Positions 30,621 through 43,471 of a stretch of DNA of 64,000 nucleotides are shown in pieces. The notes below the pieces were generated by a model. That model was not told the origin of the DNA. It saw nothing but the letters and a program-made list of their open reading frames with translations, and did not search any database. The DNA comes from Fistulifera solaris (lineage: Eukaryota; Bacillariophyta; Bacillariophyceae; Naviculales; Stauroneidaceae): assembly GCA_030295235.1 (NCBI GenBank), contig AP026148.1, positions 558,001-622,000 of the forward strand, written 5' to 3'. Both the position numbers and the translations under genes were made by a program. Position 1 is the stretch's first letter; each line of letters starts with the position of its first letter.

Positions 30621-31158
30621 ATGTTCCGTCGTATTGCGGCATCGACATTACGAACTCGCGTTTTGGCGTTTCCGTTACTCGCGGCAATCCTCAATCGCCA
30701 AGTGGTTTCGCTTTCGCCACTATACTCCCTACAGTCTCACCGCGCAGTGTCAAAGCGACTGGAATAAATTATGGGGCAAATCACGGTGTGGGAATCATCA
30801 TCATGATGATAGTGATCGTTTCGTTTGGCGGACCACGACAGATGGCAACATTCAATTGGCGGCATATGCCTACGATCAGGGCCAGAAACCTTTTCAAAAC
30901 GAAGGTACTTTGTTAAAGACTTTTACAACAACGATCTCGCCGCAACAGAAAATGGGATCAAAAATCGACTGGTTTCCAGATCGGACCGAGTATTCTCTCT
31001 ACGATGAAAATGGAACGCAATTGGAAATGGTAACGATTGAACATGACAACACTTGTCCCCACTATAATCGCGGTTACATGTTGGGTTTGTATTTTGGTGG
31101 GAATTGTCGGACCCCGGATCGGGTTACCGTGTGTTTTCAAGAAACGTCAAATTTGTAA
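30621..31158 (+). CDS. Unknown small protein with mitochondrial-type N-terminus, one-base break
   Basis: About 178 aa if one surplus base near 30760 is removed. The start MFRRIAASTLRTRVLAF is Arg-rich and lacks acidic residues, as in mitochondrial presequences. The body, from QSDWNKLWGKSRC, contains DRFVWRTTTDGNIQLAAYAY, WFPDRTEYSLYDENG and YMLGLYFGGNCRTPDRVTVC. The last stretch looks like the end of a compact beta-rich domain. I do not recognise the family. It is convergent with, and 23 bp from, the gene at 31181. Confidence 0.5.
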
Positions 31159-31180
31159 TAAAAACGTTTTGCTGCACTCT

Positions 31181-32331
31181 CTAGTTTTCGACAAGTTGCT
31201 GTCCTCTTTGCAATTGCAACCGCGTTAGCTTTTGCGGAATATAGTGACACTTTCCCGTCCGAGTACTGTGTACTTGCAAGAGAGTGGGGAATTGCGCGAA
31301 GCGGTTGTAAAAAATACTAAATCCTTCCACAATGTACATTTCGTTGCCGATTTTGACCACATCCCCTTCCTTGGCCAACCGCCGTACGACGTGTTTCGAG
31401 TGTTTCGCACGTTGGATCCATCGTTCCGCCAAAGCACGCCGTTTTTTGACAAATGTTTGGCTGATGGTGCTTTCCATGTCCGCAGGCAGGCGCTGTCCGG
31501 GTTGTGGATTTAACGTGATCGTATCTTCGCGAACATATTGACGATCCTTGTTGCCGTAACAGTGATGTTTGACTTCGACTAAATCCGCAAAACGGCGGAA
31601 GCGATTGTAGAAGGAAGTAAACCCCGTGACAATGTACAGTTCGTCACTGCCGGCTGGTTGCAAGACATCATCAAGGGCCACGGGACGTTGTTCGTCCAAA
31701 ACTTTGTTTTCTTGTGCTGTTTTGACATGGACTCGACTCCAAAGATTGTTCGGGCTAGATGAAGATACTTCGATATTTGATGCGGATGGCTGCATACTAG
31801 TGGGGAGATCCGGAGCGGCTTCGTCTTCTATGGATTCTGCCCCCTTGATTTCTTTTGTTTCTTTTTCATCCTCGGATTCTTCTTTTTCACCGTTGTAGTG
31901 GTTGTCGTCTTCCTTTTCTTCTTTTTCTTCTGTGTCTTCTCCTTCGAATCCTTCACAGTATGAGGCTCTTCCTCGTCGTCTTCTTCTTGCTTGACTTTTC
32001 TCATTGCAGGTTGGGGAGATGATTTCTTCGGGAGACTCGAACTTTCGAGTCGAGGACGACGTCGTCCCAAGTCGGTTTGAATCCGATCGGCTTCGATGTA
32101 TTCTTGATAGTTATGCATTTGCCATTGTACACAATGATGGATAACACCTTCTATAGTCTTTGGCGGCTCAGAGGTAACTCGAAACGCAGGATGATCGATT
32201 TTACCGAATTTTACGTAAACGAGTTCGCCTGTGAAAAAACGAAAAAGAATTGAGATTTTCGTAAATCTTTTTGCATTTGAAACAAACTAACAAAGAGAGA
32301 GCAACTCACCCAACGTAGTCTTGTCAGACAT
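31181..32331 (-). CDS. Unknown protein with duplicated FYNRF module, intron and one-base break
   Basis: About 356 aa. Exon 1 is 22 bp (MSDKTTLG), followed by an 81-bp intron (32229-32309, GTGAGT to CACAG) that joins in phase to ELVYVKFGKIDHPAF. This N-terminal part, with VQWQMHNYQEYIEADRI, resembles a Tudor- or PWWP-like reader fold, but only weakly. A Lys-rich low-complexity stretch follows. One A is missing near 31907, after which the reading becomes acidic (EDDNHYNGEKEESED). Two C-terminal modules are homologous: DELYIVTGFTSFYNRFRRF and NEMYIVEGFSIFYNRFAQF, each followed by a basic L-x-V-K/H segment and T-L/R-L. Likely nuclear, from the charge. Confidence 0.6.
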
Positions 32332-32736
32332 GTTGTTGTATTTGTGAAGCGTAAGCCAACAATTGACTTTTACGGAGCATTAAAAATGTTCCCTTTCCCT
32401 TGTTTCTTGGTTTGTTTACAAAGTAATTGTTGTTGTTGCGAAATGAATGTCGCACAATCTTCCTTTGGAATGCGATGCGACATTAAAATCTACATTATTT
32501 CCTAGAGAGAAGAACGAGTTTGTACTTAAAATCCGAACTAAGTAGACTGGAGCCTCCATTCGTTCTGTTCTCTTGCAATGAACCTGAACGCTCAGCTACC
32601 AGTATTGTTCCGCGACTGCGCTGTGATGCAACCAAACGGAAAAGAAGAAAAAAATGAAACGAAGCTTCCATCCATCTCCAATCTTTCTATTATTGAGCTA
32701 ATACATACTTTGCCTAAAGGGAAGTTGTAGTGAAGT
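32332..32736. promoter_or_regulatory. Divergent promoter region
   Basis: Lies between the 5' ends of the FYNRF-module gene (minus) and the BRAP2-type gene (plus). It is AT-rich and holds nothing I recognise beyond that position. Confidence 0.4.
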
Positions 32737-34092
32737 ATGATTCAAGCGCACCCCGTTTCATTTGGTAATCCAGCGCTCGGTGTTTATCACGGTACCGTTT
32801 ATACTTCGGATAACAACAATCAAGACGAATCCTCCTCCTCTTCACATGAAACAATCAACATGGTCGCCATGATTCATGTGCCTCCAGAACAAGTCCCCGA
32901 AGGAGTTTTAAATATCACACGAGCACATCGTCCATGGATGCGGCGCGTTCGCATTGTCATTTCGCAAGACGATGAAGAACGAACGTATCTCGTATTGTTG
33001 GAACTCTCGAATCAGGAAGCTGTACAAAGCATGGTCCAGGAATTGCATCACACGCCGTATACTTGTCTCGATGAAGCCCAAGTCTGTCACGTCTATCCCG
33101 TTGTTAGTGTACAAGGGCACGAAGGTGTCTCGCTCGTGTCACCCTTTTTCGCACCTGGACGTTCGGACGACTATCATTGTGCCGTGTGTCTAGAACACAT
33201 GGACGAAACAACCGACATTTTCACGACCGTCTGCAACCATTCCTTTCATATCGATTGTTTGATTCAATGGCAAGATTCTCCCTGCCCGGTGTGTCGGTAT
33301 GATCATGCAGGTCTCAAAGAAGCCCTCTCGCAATGCCATCAATGTGGAACGACCGATCACAATTATGTCTGTCTCATTTGTGGCATCGTGGCGTGTGGAG
33401 GCGTTGCTTCGACGAGTACAGCTGGTTGTCCGACACAAGAACCGACACCTCGTACAACATCTCACGCTCAACAGCACTACGACCAAACACTCCATGCGTA
33501 CGCCCTCGATACCATCACACAACACGTGTGGGATTTTGCCGGTCAAGGATACGTGCATCGCCTGCTGCAAAATAAAGAAGACGGGAAGCTGGTCGAAATC
33601 AGCGATCCCAACAATATTTCTTCGCGAGAACGATCGATTCATCCTACCGCCATGAGCGATGCGCAAGAAGGAGAAATGGTGCATCGCAAATTGGAAGGAT
33701 ACGCGAGTCAGTATTATACCTTGTTGAAATCGCAACTCGAACAACAACGCATCTTTTATCAAGGTCGGTTGGAAGAATTGCGACACGAATTTCGTCCCCA
33801 GCCGCAGGCGCACGATGTTATTTTGGCATTGAAACAGGAACGGCAACAGCTTGCGCAGCGACTGCAGAGTGTGCAGGCCCGGTACCAAAAAGTGCACGAC
33901 AATATTCAATTTTTACGGAATATGAACGAAAGTTTGGAAGCCAATCAAAAGGCGTTGGAACAAGAAATGAAACAGGCACGACGCGAGCAAATAGAAGTAC
34001 GTCAAAAGTTGGAATCCGTGTTACCGCCGTTGCAGGAACAGGTGACGCGTCTGATGCTGCAACTGGAACGGGAATGTGATACTGCGTCGTAG
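32737..34092 (+). CDS. BRAP2/ETP1-type RING and UBP zinc-finger protein
   Basis: Intact 451-aa protein. Order of parts: a BRAP2-type RRM-like domain at about 40-135 (MVAMIHVPPEQVPEGVLNI, RTYLVLLELSNQEAVQSM); a RING finger at 148-186 (CAVCLEHM, VCNHSFHIDCL, CPVC); a UBP-type zinc finger from about 200 (CHQCGTTDHNYVCLICGIVAC, ending HVWDFAGQGYVHRL); and a Gln/Glu/Arg-rich coiled coil at about 335-447. The family is an E3 ubiquitin ligase that, in animals, tunes Ras/MAPK signalling and cytoplasmic retention. The UBP finger has an insert (ASTSTAGCPTQEPTPRTT) between the Cys and His ligands. No frameshift is needed. Confidence 0.9.
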   Translation: MIQAHPVSFGNPALGVYHGTVYTSDNNNQDESSSSSHETINMVAMIHVPPEQVPEGVLNITRAHRPWMRRVRIVISQDDEERTYLVLLELSNQEAVQSMVQELHHTPYTCLDEAQVCHVYPVVSVQGHEGVSLVSPFFAPGRSDDYHCAVCLEHMDETTDIFTTVCNHSFHIDCLIQWQDSPCPVCRYDHAGLKEALSQCHQCGTTDHNYVCLICGIVACGGVASTSTAGCPTQEPTPRTTSHAQQHYDQTLHAYALDTITQHVWDFAGQGYVHRLLQNKEDGKLVEISDPNNISSRERSIHPTAMSDAQEGEMVHRKLEGYASQYYTLLKSQLEQQRIFYQGRLEELRHEFRPQPQAHDVILALKQERQQLAQRLQSVQARYQKVHDNIQFLRNMNESLEANQKALEQEMKQARREQIEVRQKLESVLPPLQEQVTRLMLQLERECDTAS

Positions 34093-34283
34093 TCGCTGGT
34101 GGAATTTAGCAACGACGGATCCGCAACGTTCGATCCGCAACGTTAGGGGTGCGAGCCTCACTTTCCGGAAAGTTTCGGTGTTCATGGAACCACGGCAGGC
34201 GGTGACAGTCTGGAGACGCACTAGGGAGGAGCAGAGCTTTGTTCATTATGCTTTAAATAGTTTGTTCATTTTGTCTATTTCTT

Positions 34284-37200
34284 TTATACGTAAGCGTGGG
34301 GTGCTCCACTGTCACTATTATCCTCAAAAGACTTATTCAAGTGAGCTCCATTGTTCTCAAGGTCTCCTGCGAAACGAAATGCTAGCATTGGAGAAGGATC
34401 TCTACCTTCGTTGGCTTTCACCCACCCTATTTTGGGAGGTACGTGTACGCAGTCTTCCTGCACGGGAGCCGTGTAGAAGTCGATATCCGAGCTCGTGCCC
34501 GGATTTCCTCCGTACGGCACAATGGAAATGTACCAGTGTCGAGTGTTGTTACTCACTGGGCATTGGAAAATGTAAAACTTGTAGTCTGTGTCCTTCCATC
34601 GCCCATGCTTTGTATACCTGCATGCATTTGAAAAGAATCCGTCTTGAGAGTACACACCGTCCACTGCTGGGTTGCCAGCTCCTTGTACAAAAACTTGAAA
34701 GGGGCCATCGTTCGCAACGGGGGCGCAGTGACCCTCCGCAGTATCATAATGGGAGTCCTCATCGTCTTCAGAATCATTCATACCAGCCACATCGGAGTCC
34801 GAGTTTATGTTGTGGTCAAGGGGAGCAACATGGCCAACCTCCCTCTGCGAATAATCAGATCGATCTTGTTGATGCATTCGCGACCGCGGGTCAAGCAAAT
34901 CTCGTTCTATAAAAGCCCAAAGCGGTCGATTTTCACTCATCCAATGATAGACGGGAAGAAGCTTATACAAACTTCGAAGGATCTCCATATACCTAGCAAG
35001 ATGAAGGTAGACTTCGTTGTTGTAATGAGCTGCGCGAGTCATCGACTCGAGGGCTTTAGTGACTTCCAAAAGTCCACAACCAAAGTTGACTGCCCGTGCT
35101 GGCTTAGCAACACTTCGCATAATATTGGCGATATTGATCTGTTGATGTTCACCAGGAGTGCTCGCGATTGTTTGTAAAACTGAAACAGCCGGACCAATTC
35201 TCTCATTTCCAGACCAGTCGTTTGGTGTCTGATAAATTATTTGCAGGGTGCGGACAATAAGAGGTTCTGCATCTTTCCTATACACAGACAACGCAGCAAG
35301 GTATTGCATTAAAGGTTCAGAAACACTATATGCCATTGTGAAAATGGACGGAGTCATCAGAAGAACGGCGGTGGTCAAATTTCCAACGTCAAAATGATTC
35401 TCCCGGTAAAGGGCAGAAACATCTAGAGCAACACTTTCAAACGGTTCTCGTAAGCTTTCCCTGCCGCCGTGAGTAATAACTCGAGATTCTTTCGTACGCC
35501 TGGAAAGATCAGGGCGAAATCCAAAAACATGCAAGTCATTCCTTAAACGCGCGTCGTTACTTTGCACGCAGTCACGGTAGTAGGCGAGAAAGCCTTCCAA
35601 ATTCAATACCATCTCTCCTTTTGATCCTGTGCCCTCGGCTGCTGGCTGATATTTGAGCATGATGTCATTTGTTTTTTGCTGTGCAACAGCTCTTTGGTTG
35701 GGTTCAACTATACACAAGTAGTCTTCTAGCTCCTTTTTCTCAAGCCAGGACTCCCGGCTTCACAAAATTCTTCGAAAATAGTTTGAAGGGCCTTGCTAGC
35801 TTTTTCGGATATATGCGGGCGCAATCGGCTGCGGCCGAATTCGTCGGAATTATGAAGGAGCGGTACATGGTCAGCACTCGACATTCCACCAACGCAGATT
35901 AGAGCTTCCAACATTGACAAATAGTCAGTAGGAAGGGGGCCTCTTTGAGAGTTCAGGTCATTGGAGTTCAACATCGTGTTGTTCGTCATCGGAATGGCAT
36001 GCATAGAGGAGCCTGACTCAGCTTTGGCCTGGATATTTGCTACTTCATGTGACATCGTCGCCCCAGGAAAGGCCAACCTGACAGAATTCGGGGATCTTTC
36101 GCGGCCTAAAAGCGCTGCAAGTCGTGCACTTAGCAGAGCGTTCACCATCGGTCGTTGAAAAACAGGTTTTCCTTCAAATGACAACTTGGCTAAATTCTTG
36201 ATGAATAGGCAGGCTTCAGTCGCGAAGCGCCAGCTTCTTGGAATCGATTCAAGCAAAACATTCATGTGAGAAAGGATAATGCCAATGCTAGATGCCGTTC
36301 CGTTAACCATTTGGTCGACATCTTCATGCAAGCTCCACCTTCCTTCCAAGCGAGTTGGCATAGGTGATGAGATGGTGTTCCCTGAACTCCTTTCTATCTC
36401 AGCGACTTGTTCTTTCCACGCCCTTGACCAATTTTGGAAGGGCAAAAACTCATCAAAAACAGCAGAGATAGTAGCCACGCTAAAAATGCGGGCTGCTGCT
36501 ACTCGAATGCTCTTTTGCGGACACTCTAAAAGAAAAGTGCGCAACCAGTTTTCGCTAACAGTGAGCGTTTTCCTCGCTAGATTCCGCACAAAAAACACAG
36601 CACTTTCCCTGTCTGACGAGAGCAATTCTTCCAGTTTGCTGACCCAATCATTTAGCGTTCCTAGCTCGGACGAGTAAAATAGCACATCGAAGACGTATGA
36701 AATCAGCATCGATATAGCTGGTGCGAACCATGTTTGCCTTTTGGTATCTAGTGCGCGACTGGGGCCAGTGGTGGGAATTCGGCAATACCCAAGAAGATCT
36801 TGTAAGAAGGATTGAAACTCGCCATTGAAAAGAAAAGATTGCCAGCGATGCGCCGCGGTCGATGTCCTGACGTCGGGAACGTACACATCATATCCAGTCG
36901 AAACGTCATATTTCGGCGTAGATGTAGCATCTCTTTTCTCCTTCTCAGGAACCTCTGTAGGCTTGACTTTCTCATAAAAAAGCATCAGCGCATTGGCAAA
37001 TTGCTCTTGTTCAACGGTGTGTAGCTGGCCGTTTGGCCATTTAGTTTCTTTTCTTACCCTACCTCCAAAACATTCACTTTCGATCATTGCCGGATCAAAA
37101 GGTGTCACATCTTCATCATCGAAACGGTACCATTTATCTGCATTTGTACCTGGACCACGCTCTTTGATGAAGCTATAGTAATGCCCTCCTTGAGCTACTC

Positions 37201-40200
37201 CTGCGTGCACAAGTACTCCGACTAGACGGTATTCGTAATCTTCATCTGGGAGAACATGAAGAGCTTCCTTTCCGGTTTCACCTGTATCCATCGGGGAATT
37301 GCCCGCACTAGCGTCTTGCTCAGATGACTCGAGACCTTCGAGCGTGTACGGCTTCAGATTCAATGTTTCGCCAAATGCACAACGGCTATTCAGCTTTACC
37401 GTTTCAAATGTAGTGAAGTCAAGATCGAAACGCTTCAGCGAAAGAATCAGGATATTTGGAAGGGTCGAAATAGCAGTACGAAGGATTGTGTCCGTGTTCT
37501 TCTTGCAATTGTCACAGAATACTTTATTGCTTCCTTCCATAATTTCTACCTCAGTCATTGCGCCGAGGGCTTCATGGATATCGCTTTTCCCGCGAATCTG
37601 ACAATCGATATTTAGAAGCTTCTCTTCTCTGTTTGTTTTCAATCCGCATTCCTTGCATATTTTTTGCTTTGTCTGTTTGATACCGAGAGCATGATCCATA
37701 TAATCAAATTGCTCAGGAGCCCACTTTTTTAGGGTGATTTCTAAGCGATCCAAAAATTTTGTAGCAAACTCTGACGCGTCGTTCTGTTGCCATACGTCGA
37801 ATTCCAGCTTTAAGCATGCGCAGGCTTCAACAAGTGCCCTTGGATCGAAGCATCGGCCTTTTGGCCCCTCTTTTAAATGAATGAATGTTCGCTGTACTTC
37901 TTCAAAAAGATGACGTGACATTGCTTCGTCCACAGATTCCTTTAAGTTGTCATTAGAAGTATTTTCCGCAACCATAAAATTAGCATCTGCTTCAGTTGAG
38001 CCTCCTACCAGCTCAAAAATGCCAGTTTCCTTTCCGGGTCTTCCGTTGATCAAAACAAATTCATCAGGAAGAGCAGGTGGTATTGGCGGTACTTCTTCAT
38101 GCTGAGAATGATGAGTGGTTCTGGGCGTTGCAAGTTGAATAGGCAAATATCGAATGGTGTGTGCTCCCGTCGATTGATTGTAAGATTCCACGATAGCGTC
38201 GTATGAAACACCCGAGTTCCACTGTAGCGAGATCTTTTTCCCACAAGTTCTTCGCCTTCTGGAGTCGCTGGTGTTGAAGAGGAGCGCAATGCAGTCGGAA
38301 GAGGCGCAGCACACATGGAGTCGAGGATATCTGGCATCATGAAGAGCTGCTGAAGCACTGAATTCATGTAGCAAGTACAGCCTTGGTTCCGAAGACCAGA
38401 GTATTTCGACGAGCTCCTATTCCTGCCACGATTCTCGCTTCCACTTCCAAATTGTCCCCAACGGTGTCGAAGGCTAGGCGCCGTGCACGATATGAGTTGC
38501 TCTATCTTGGAAACCAGTATGTCATATCCTATGTCGGATTCGCATAATCTTGCAGCTGCGGTAACAACCTCAAAACCTTTTCGACGAGATTCTCTATCGA
38601 AGCATATGGAAACACCCGTCGATGCATTAGGCGCTAGAAACCCATCAAAAATTGCACCCATAAGATCAACCAAAGCGGCGTCGTCTGCTGGTGATCGAGA
38701 GCTAAACGAATTCGCGACTATCGCTAGCATCCCACGAGCAGGGGGGCGCAACGTCGACCATCGTTCCTCAGCGTTAACATCGCCGGAGAAGAAGATAGGC
38801 GTCGAATCCTTAAAAATTGCGCCGCCTCCCTTTTCGATCAGCGCTCTAAGCAACTTCAAACAACCGCAAAGGACCCCCGTCGACTGCTCGTTGGCATCTG
38901 TTTCATTAGCTGGTTTAGGACATGCTGCCAGTTTTTGACACAAAGCGGTCGCAAGACTACGCAAGGCATCATCAGATACCGAGCGCGAACTCGAACTGTA
39001 CGAGTTACTATCGACAAGTTTTTCTAAAACGTCAAAGAACTCCGCAGCGCTTTCCAGGGACGAGTCAATGTTACTGACAGCGTTAATGAGCCACGGAAGA
39101 GCCGAGTCTACCAAAAGAGGAACTTTTAGGATTAGGTCGTGTGCGGATTTCCGAACTTGCATAGCAGCACTAATTGAAGAGCTTGTCTTGACTGCATCAG
39201 ATCCACCGTCCCAAAGCAGTAATGTAACTAAAAAATTTTCGGCATTGGTTAAGGCGACAAAGCATTCGGCAGCTTTGGGTGACTGGAATAGGAGAGAGAG
39301 AAATCTCAACACATCTGAAACGGTGGAAGATGATATTCCATCGTCATCAACAACCATGGAAGTCAGACTCGTTAACAAACCATTCACATCGGACAAGGAT
39401 TGTAGCAGCTTGATTCCAGCCTCATCAGCCGTCGTTGCGTTAGCGTCTCCCTCATCACCGAACAAACAAGACTTGAGGACTCGAAGAGCTACTGCGTTAC
39501 CGCGACGAATTTTATCTTGCCCTGTGCTTCCACCGTATGAAGCCGAAAAAATTGAACGACTGCTGAAAAACCACCCCCGTCAATGAAAGCGCGACGAAAA
39601 GCACCTGAGTTTTCTATGTATTTCACACCGTGCGCCGTTCGTTGATCGTGGGGCAGAAGTGATAAAGCCTCGGGGGCTGGTTGCAAGAATGAATCAATTG
39701 TCATAAGGGTGTATACAGTTGAGTCAAATGTGCGAACATCGATGAGCTGAGACCAAGCGTCTCCTGAAGAATCAACTTCCATCGGATCCGACACACTGTC
39801 ACCTCCAGAAACATTATGAATTGACATAACCTTGTTTGCTACAACACTATCTGTAGGCATGGCAAGTAATAAGTCCCAAACAAGCTTCTGAGTAAAAGGC
39901 GAAACCGAGGCCACACCAGCTCCGCGCCCATCAAAAGGAGGTGTGACTAAGAGTGATAGAAGAATCCCGTGAAGCTTTTCCGCAAAGCAACCATCATCAA
40001 AGAAAACGGAGCTTAAATTGCTTGGAAAAGCTCCTCGACTGGCTTGTGCAGGGGGGCACTGGCGTGTCAACTGTGGAGATCCTCTCGGATACGGTAAAAA
40101 CAAACTCGCATCCGTGGACGACACCGAGTTCGTCCATAGTGATGTCATCGGCTGCGATATTCGCACTCACGGGTACTGGGTCGGCCGGTTGGTACCGTAA

Positions 40201-43200
40201 GCCGACGCCGACACCTCGCCCATTGATTTGTACGAGTTTGACCGAGGCTAAGGGACATTTGCTTTTGAACGCGATTTTGCCCTTCAAACTACCAAGCGTC
40301 TCGAGTGGATGCACCTCAAGAGAGAACTTAATTGTTGATAAGGGTCGTTGACTTGGTCCCTTTGCAATCACCTCAATCCGACGACAACAAGCCCGTCCCC
40401 GCATTTTGTGAGGTAAGCAACGCATAGCAGCATCAAAATTAGAGTCCGGGCTCAGTTGCAAAAGTCTTGAAATCGTAGACATTGTCGAAGAGGCGTCTTG
40501 AGAAGTTTCTCCGATGGCAGCTTTCAAAATTCTGAGGCATCGCTGTATTGAAAGGTCAGTTAGCGAGGATGGGCCACTCAATTCGCCCACCAGTTTTAAC
40601 AAGCACTCAGAAATTCGACTTTCAAAATTATCGTCATTTTCGTCAATAGCCATTGTATCGGTGCCATTTTCATCGCCATTGGGCGACAGCTGGGGGACAC
40701 GTAAGGATATATACATAGCCAATAAATCGTTCATTGCCCTTTCTGCAACCAAGTCGCTCTCAACAGACAAGCATATCCTCCACAGAGCGTCAAGCGCTGA
40801 TCGTTTTAGAGCAGTATTCGCAAATGACACACGAACTTGACTGAACAGCTCTTGAAAACTGCCATATCCATTGGGTCCTAGACCGTTATAGTTCATTTTT
40901 GGAGAGCAAAACAAATCCAAGAATACACTTGTGCATACTTCCTCTGATATTGCGGCAGAAACCAGATTGTCTGGTCCGTCACCACTCAATTTGCCGTTCT
41001 GGGATGCATCTGATATGAATACCATGACAGCCTCTCGATCCAGCGTATTGTCACAGCGATTCCAGAGATCTTTCAACGAATCTGCACTCAAGGGATCCAT
41101 TGCGAGACCGAAGATGTGCCTGATTATTTTGAGTCTTTCTATCAAAGCATGCTCATGAACTTTATCCTCCAACGAAGTTCCTTTATTGTTCATCTTCCTA
41201 CGATCCAGATACGCGGTTAGCTCGTGCAATATCAAGGAGGGAAGACTGCCATTATCCCGAGCGGTAAGCTTTTCTGCTTGCGGTTTGGGACAGGCACGGA
41301 AAACGAAATCGAAAAGCTTGACCGTTCTCAGCGCTTGTGCTTCATCGACTGGTGCCGAGCGTATTCTTTCATTCTGTGTCAAAACCGTGACGCATGACTG
41401 CAAAAATCGCTCACGGTGTTCACTTCCTTTAGGTTCAACTTTCAATTCATAAGTAACGTACTGCTTCAAACTATCGTAAGGCTTCAATGAAGACGCCTCT
41501 GGGTGCGTAAGCACAGACCAGAGGAGATTCAAAACTTCTTCGCGCACCTCATCAGAGAGATTCGACTTCAACGGGTCCTTGCTATCCATGACTATTCCAC
41601 TGGCAAGGGCCGAACAGAACTCTGATACTTCAAACAAATAATCTCTTTTTCACTATCATCCCTCAAAGATGCTTGGATAGCTTGCAGTAATGGAAGCGCC
41701 AGGGAAATTGGGCAAAGCGGCAAGATAGATACAAGGAGTTGGTAGACTTGTAGTGATACCGCTGCATCAGCTTTTCGAGTGCAAGTCTTCCAAGCAAACA
41801 AGAGATGGGAAGCCTGCAGACAGTACTTGCTTCCTGACGGAGGGACACGTGCACACATGGCGGCGAGAAATTTTATCAAACCAGTAGATCGAGACACAAC
41901 TTCACGATGGATAGTCGTGTCTCCGAGAACCTGTTCTACAATTTCATTTTCGATAGCCCATTTCGCAAGGTGGTGCTCGAGCGTCTCAAATTCAGCACCA
42001 GGAGGTACAAGCAAACCTTGTGCTTTAAGACTAGGGGGCGGCTCTACCCCAGAATTTTTACAAGCAACCCATCCCTGCTCCGGTGGATAAGGGTCTTCAT
42101 AGTCTTTTGCTCTATGTTGGTAGTAATCAATATCTCTATCGGTTCCGGGCTGTTCTTCATCGGCTTCCGACAAGAACCACCATTTTTGCTGCGACCGCAT
42201 TGTGCATCTAAATAAAGTGAGCTTTTTGATGTACCATTTGGGTCGTCAGAGGGAATCTCTAGAACGTAGCTAAACTCCGTCCCTTGCCTCGCGTAACCAT
42301 CAGGGGTAATCTCTCCATTGAACGTGTAGACTCCATTTGCAAAACTATTTCCGGCATTTGCGACCAAATATTCGCGAGGAGGGGGTCTATGACTCTCGCA
42401 CGCTCGAATAAGATCAGCGACTTGTTCCCAACCGAATAGCTTCAAAGGCAGAGATTGCGAACGAATCAGTCGCAGCACCAGATCTCTCCAAAAGGCATAA
42501 AACATATTCGTACTAGAACGCCGCGTCGCAACTAAACGATCGAAAATGCGCTGAAGATCGCTCTGAATCACTTTCAGATCCTCGGTCGGAATTTTCTTCA
42601 ATTCTTCATCCGTGCAGGCGGAAATAAATTGTATGATATCATTTGAAATGAGGATAGCGTCTTCTTCAACGTCCTGATCTGTTTCCGAAGTAGCTCGTGC
42701 AGGAATACCATCATAAATCGCGCAAAGAATTTCATGTACCCACGGGAAAACCGGAAACGTAGTTTTCTTTACGAGTCGCATTTGAAGATAATCATGCAAA
42801 CGTCGGAAGCCATCCTCCGCACGAAACACCTCCATCGTACGCAAACGAACTTCGGGCATGCCCACCATATGATGATGCTGATTTGTATTCCACGATCCAC
42901 CTTTACTACCTTTATAAAATGCTTTCTTTTTATTCAAAGCATGCGAAAGGGTCAGAAGTAACGCACTGGTTCCACGGCGCCGTACCTGAATGGCCAGATC
43001 TTCCGCCACGATCCGCACCGCCAACATCAACGAGTCTTGCACGCAATTCCGTTCGTGAATTCCAATTTTCGACGGCTGTTGCTCGACCAGAATACTGATG
43101 ATCGAGGACATGTACCCTTCCACAAAGGTCCGCGCACGCGGCTCGTGTCGTAGATACTTGAGCGCATGATCTAATGACTCGACGGCGCTCTTCCATACCA

Positions 43201-43471
43201 CTAATTATCCAAATGGTGCGATTCAGTTAGACTCAAAATTCAACAAGCACAAGAATAATTAAACACACACGGAAGGCGCCGTTTTCGACGAGAGCTAGAT
43301 CGATGCGAAGGTTACAAATGTGCTGCAAATGACAATGAGGGGACACGTACCTGTTTGATTCTTGTCCAGACCGTTGCCGACCTCGATCCAGAGCTGAATG
43401 ACCTCCGGAGGTGCTACAACGCTGCTATCGTATTGATAGCTAGCATCCGATGTTTCATTTTCCGCAGTCAT
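34284..43471 (-). CDS. Giant ubiquitin-specific protease (USP9X/USP34 type), intron and six one-base breaks
   Basis: About 3013 aa. Exon 1 is 43351-43471 (MTAENETSDASYQYDS); a 150-bp intron (43201-43350) joins NQT to VVWKSAVES in phase. Long helical-repeat arms flank the catalytic domain. The Cys box is SGLRNQGCTCYMNSVLQQLF with the nucleophile codon at 38371-38373, the zinc-finger cysteines are CKECG and CDNCKK, and the His box is GGHYYSFIKERG with its codon at 37181-37183, followed by KWYRFDDEDVTPFD. Breaks lie near 42185, 41655, 40028 (surplus T), 39505, 38245 and 35735; their sum restores a length divisible by three. Two related modules (NGVYTFNGEI.. and DGVYSQDGFF..) sit in the N- and C-terminal parts. 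It deubiquitinates proteins in cytoplasm or nucleus. Confidence 0.85.

Noticed and set aside
33190-33909. 239-aa minus-strand frame
   Set aside because: Antisense to the BRAP2-type gene, whose domains are all explained on the plus strand.
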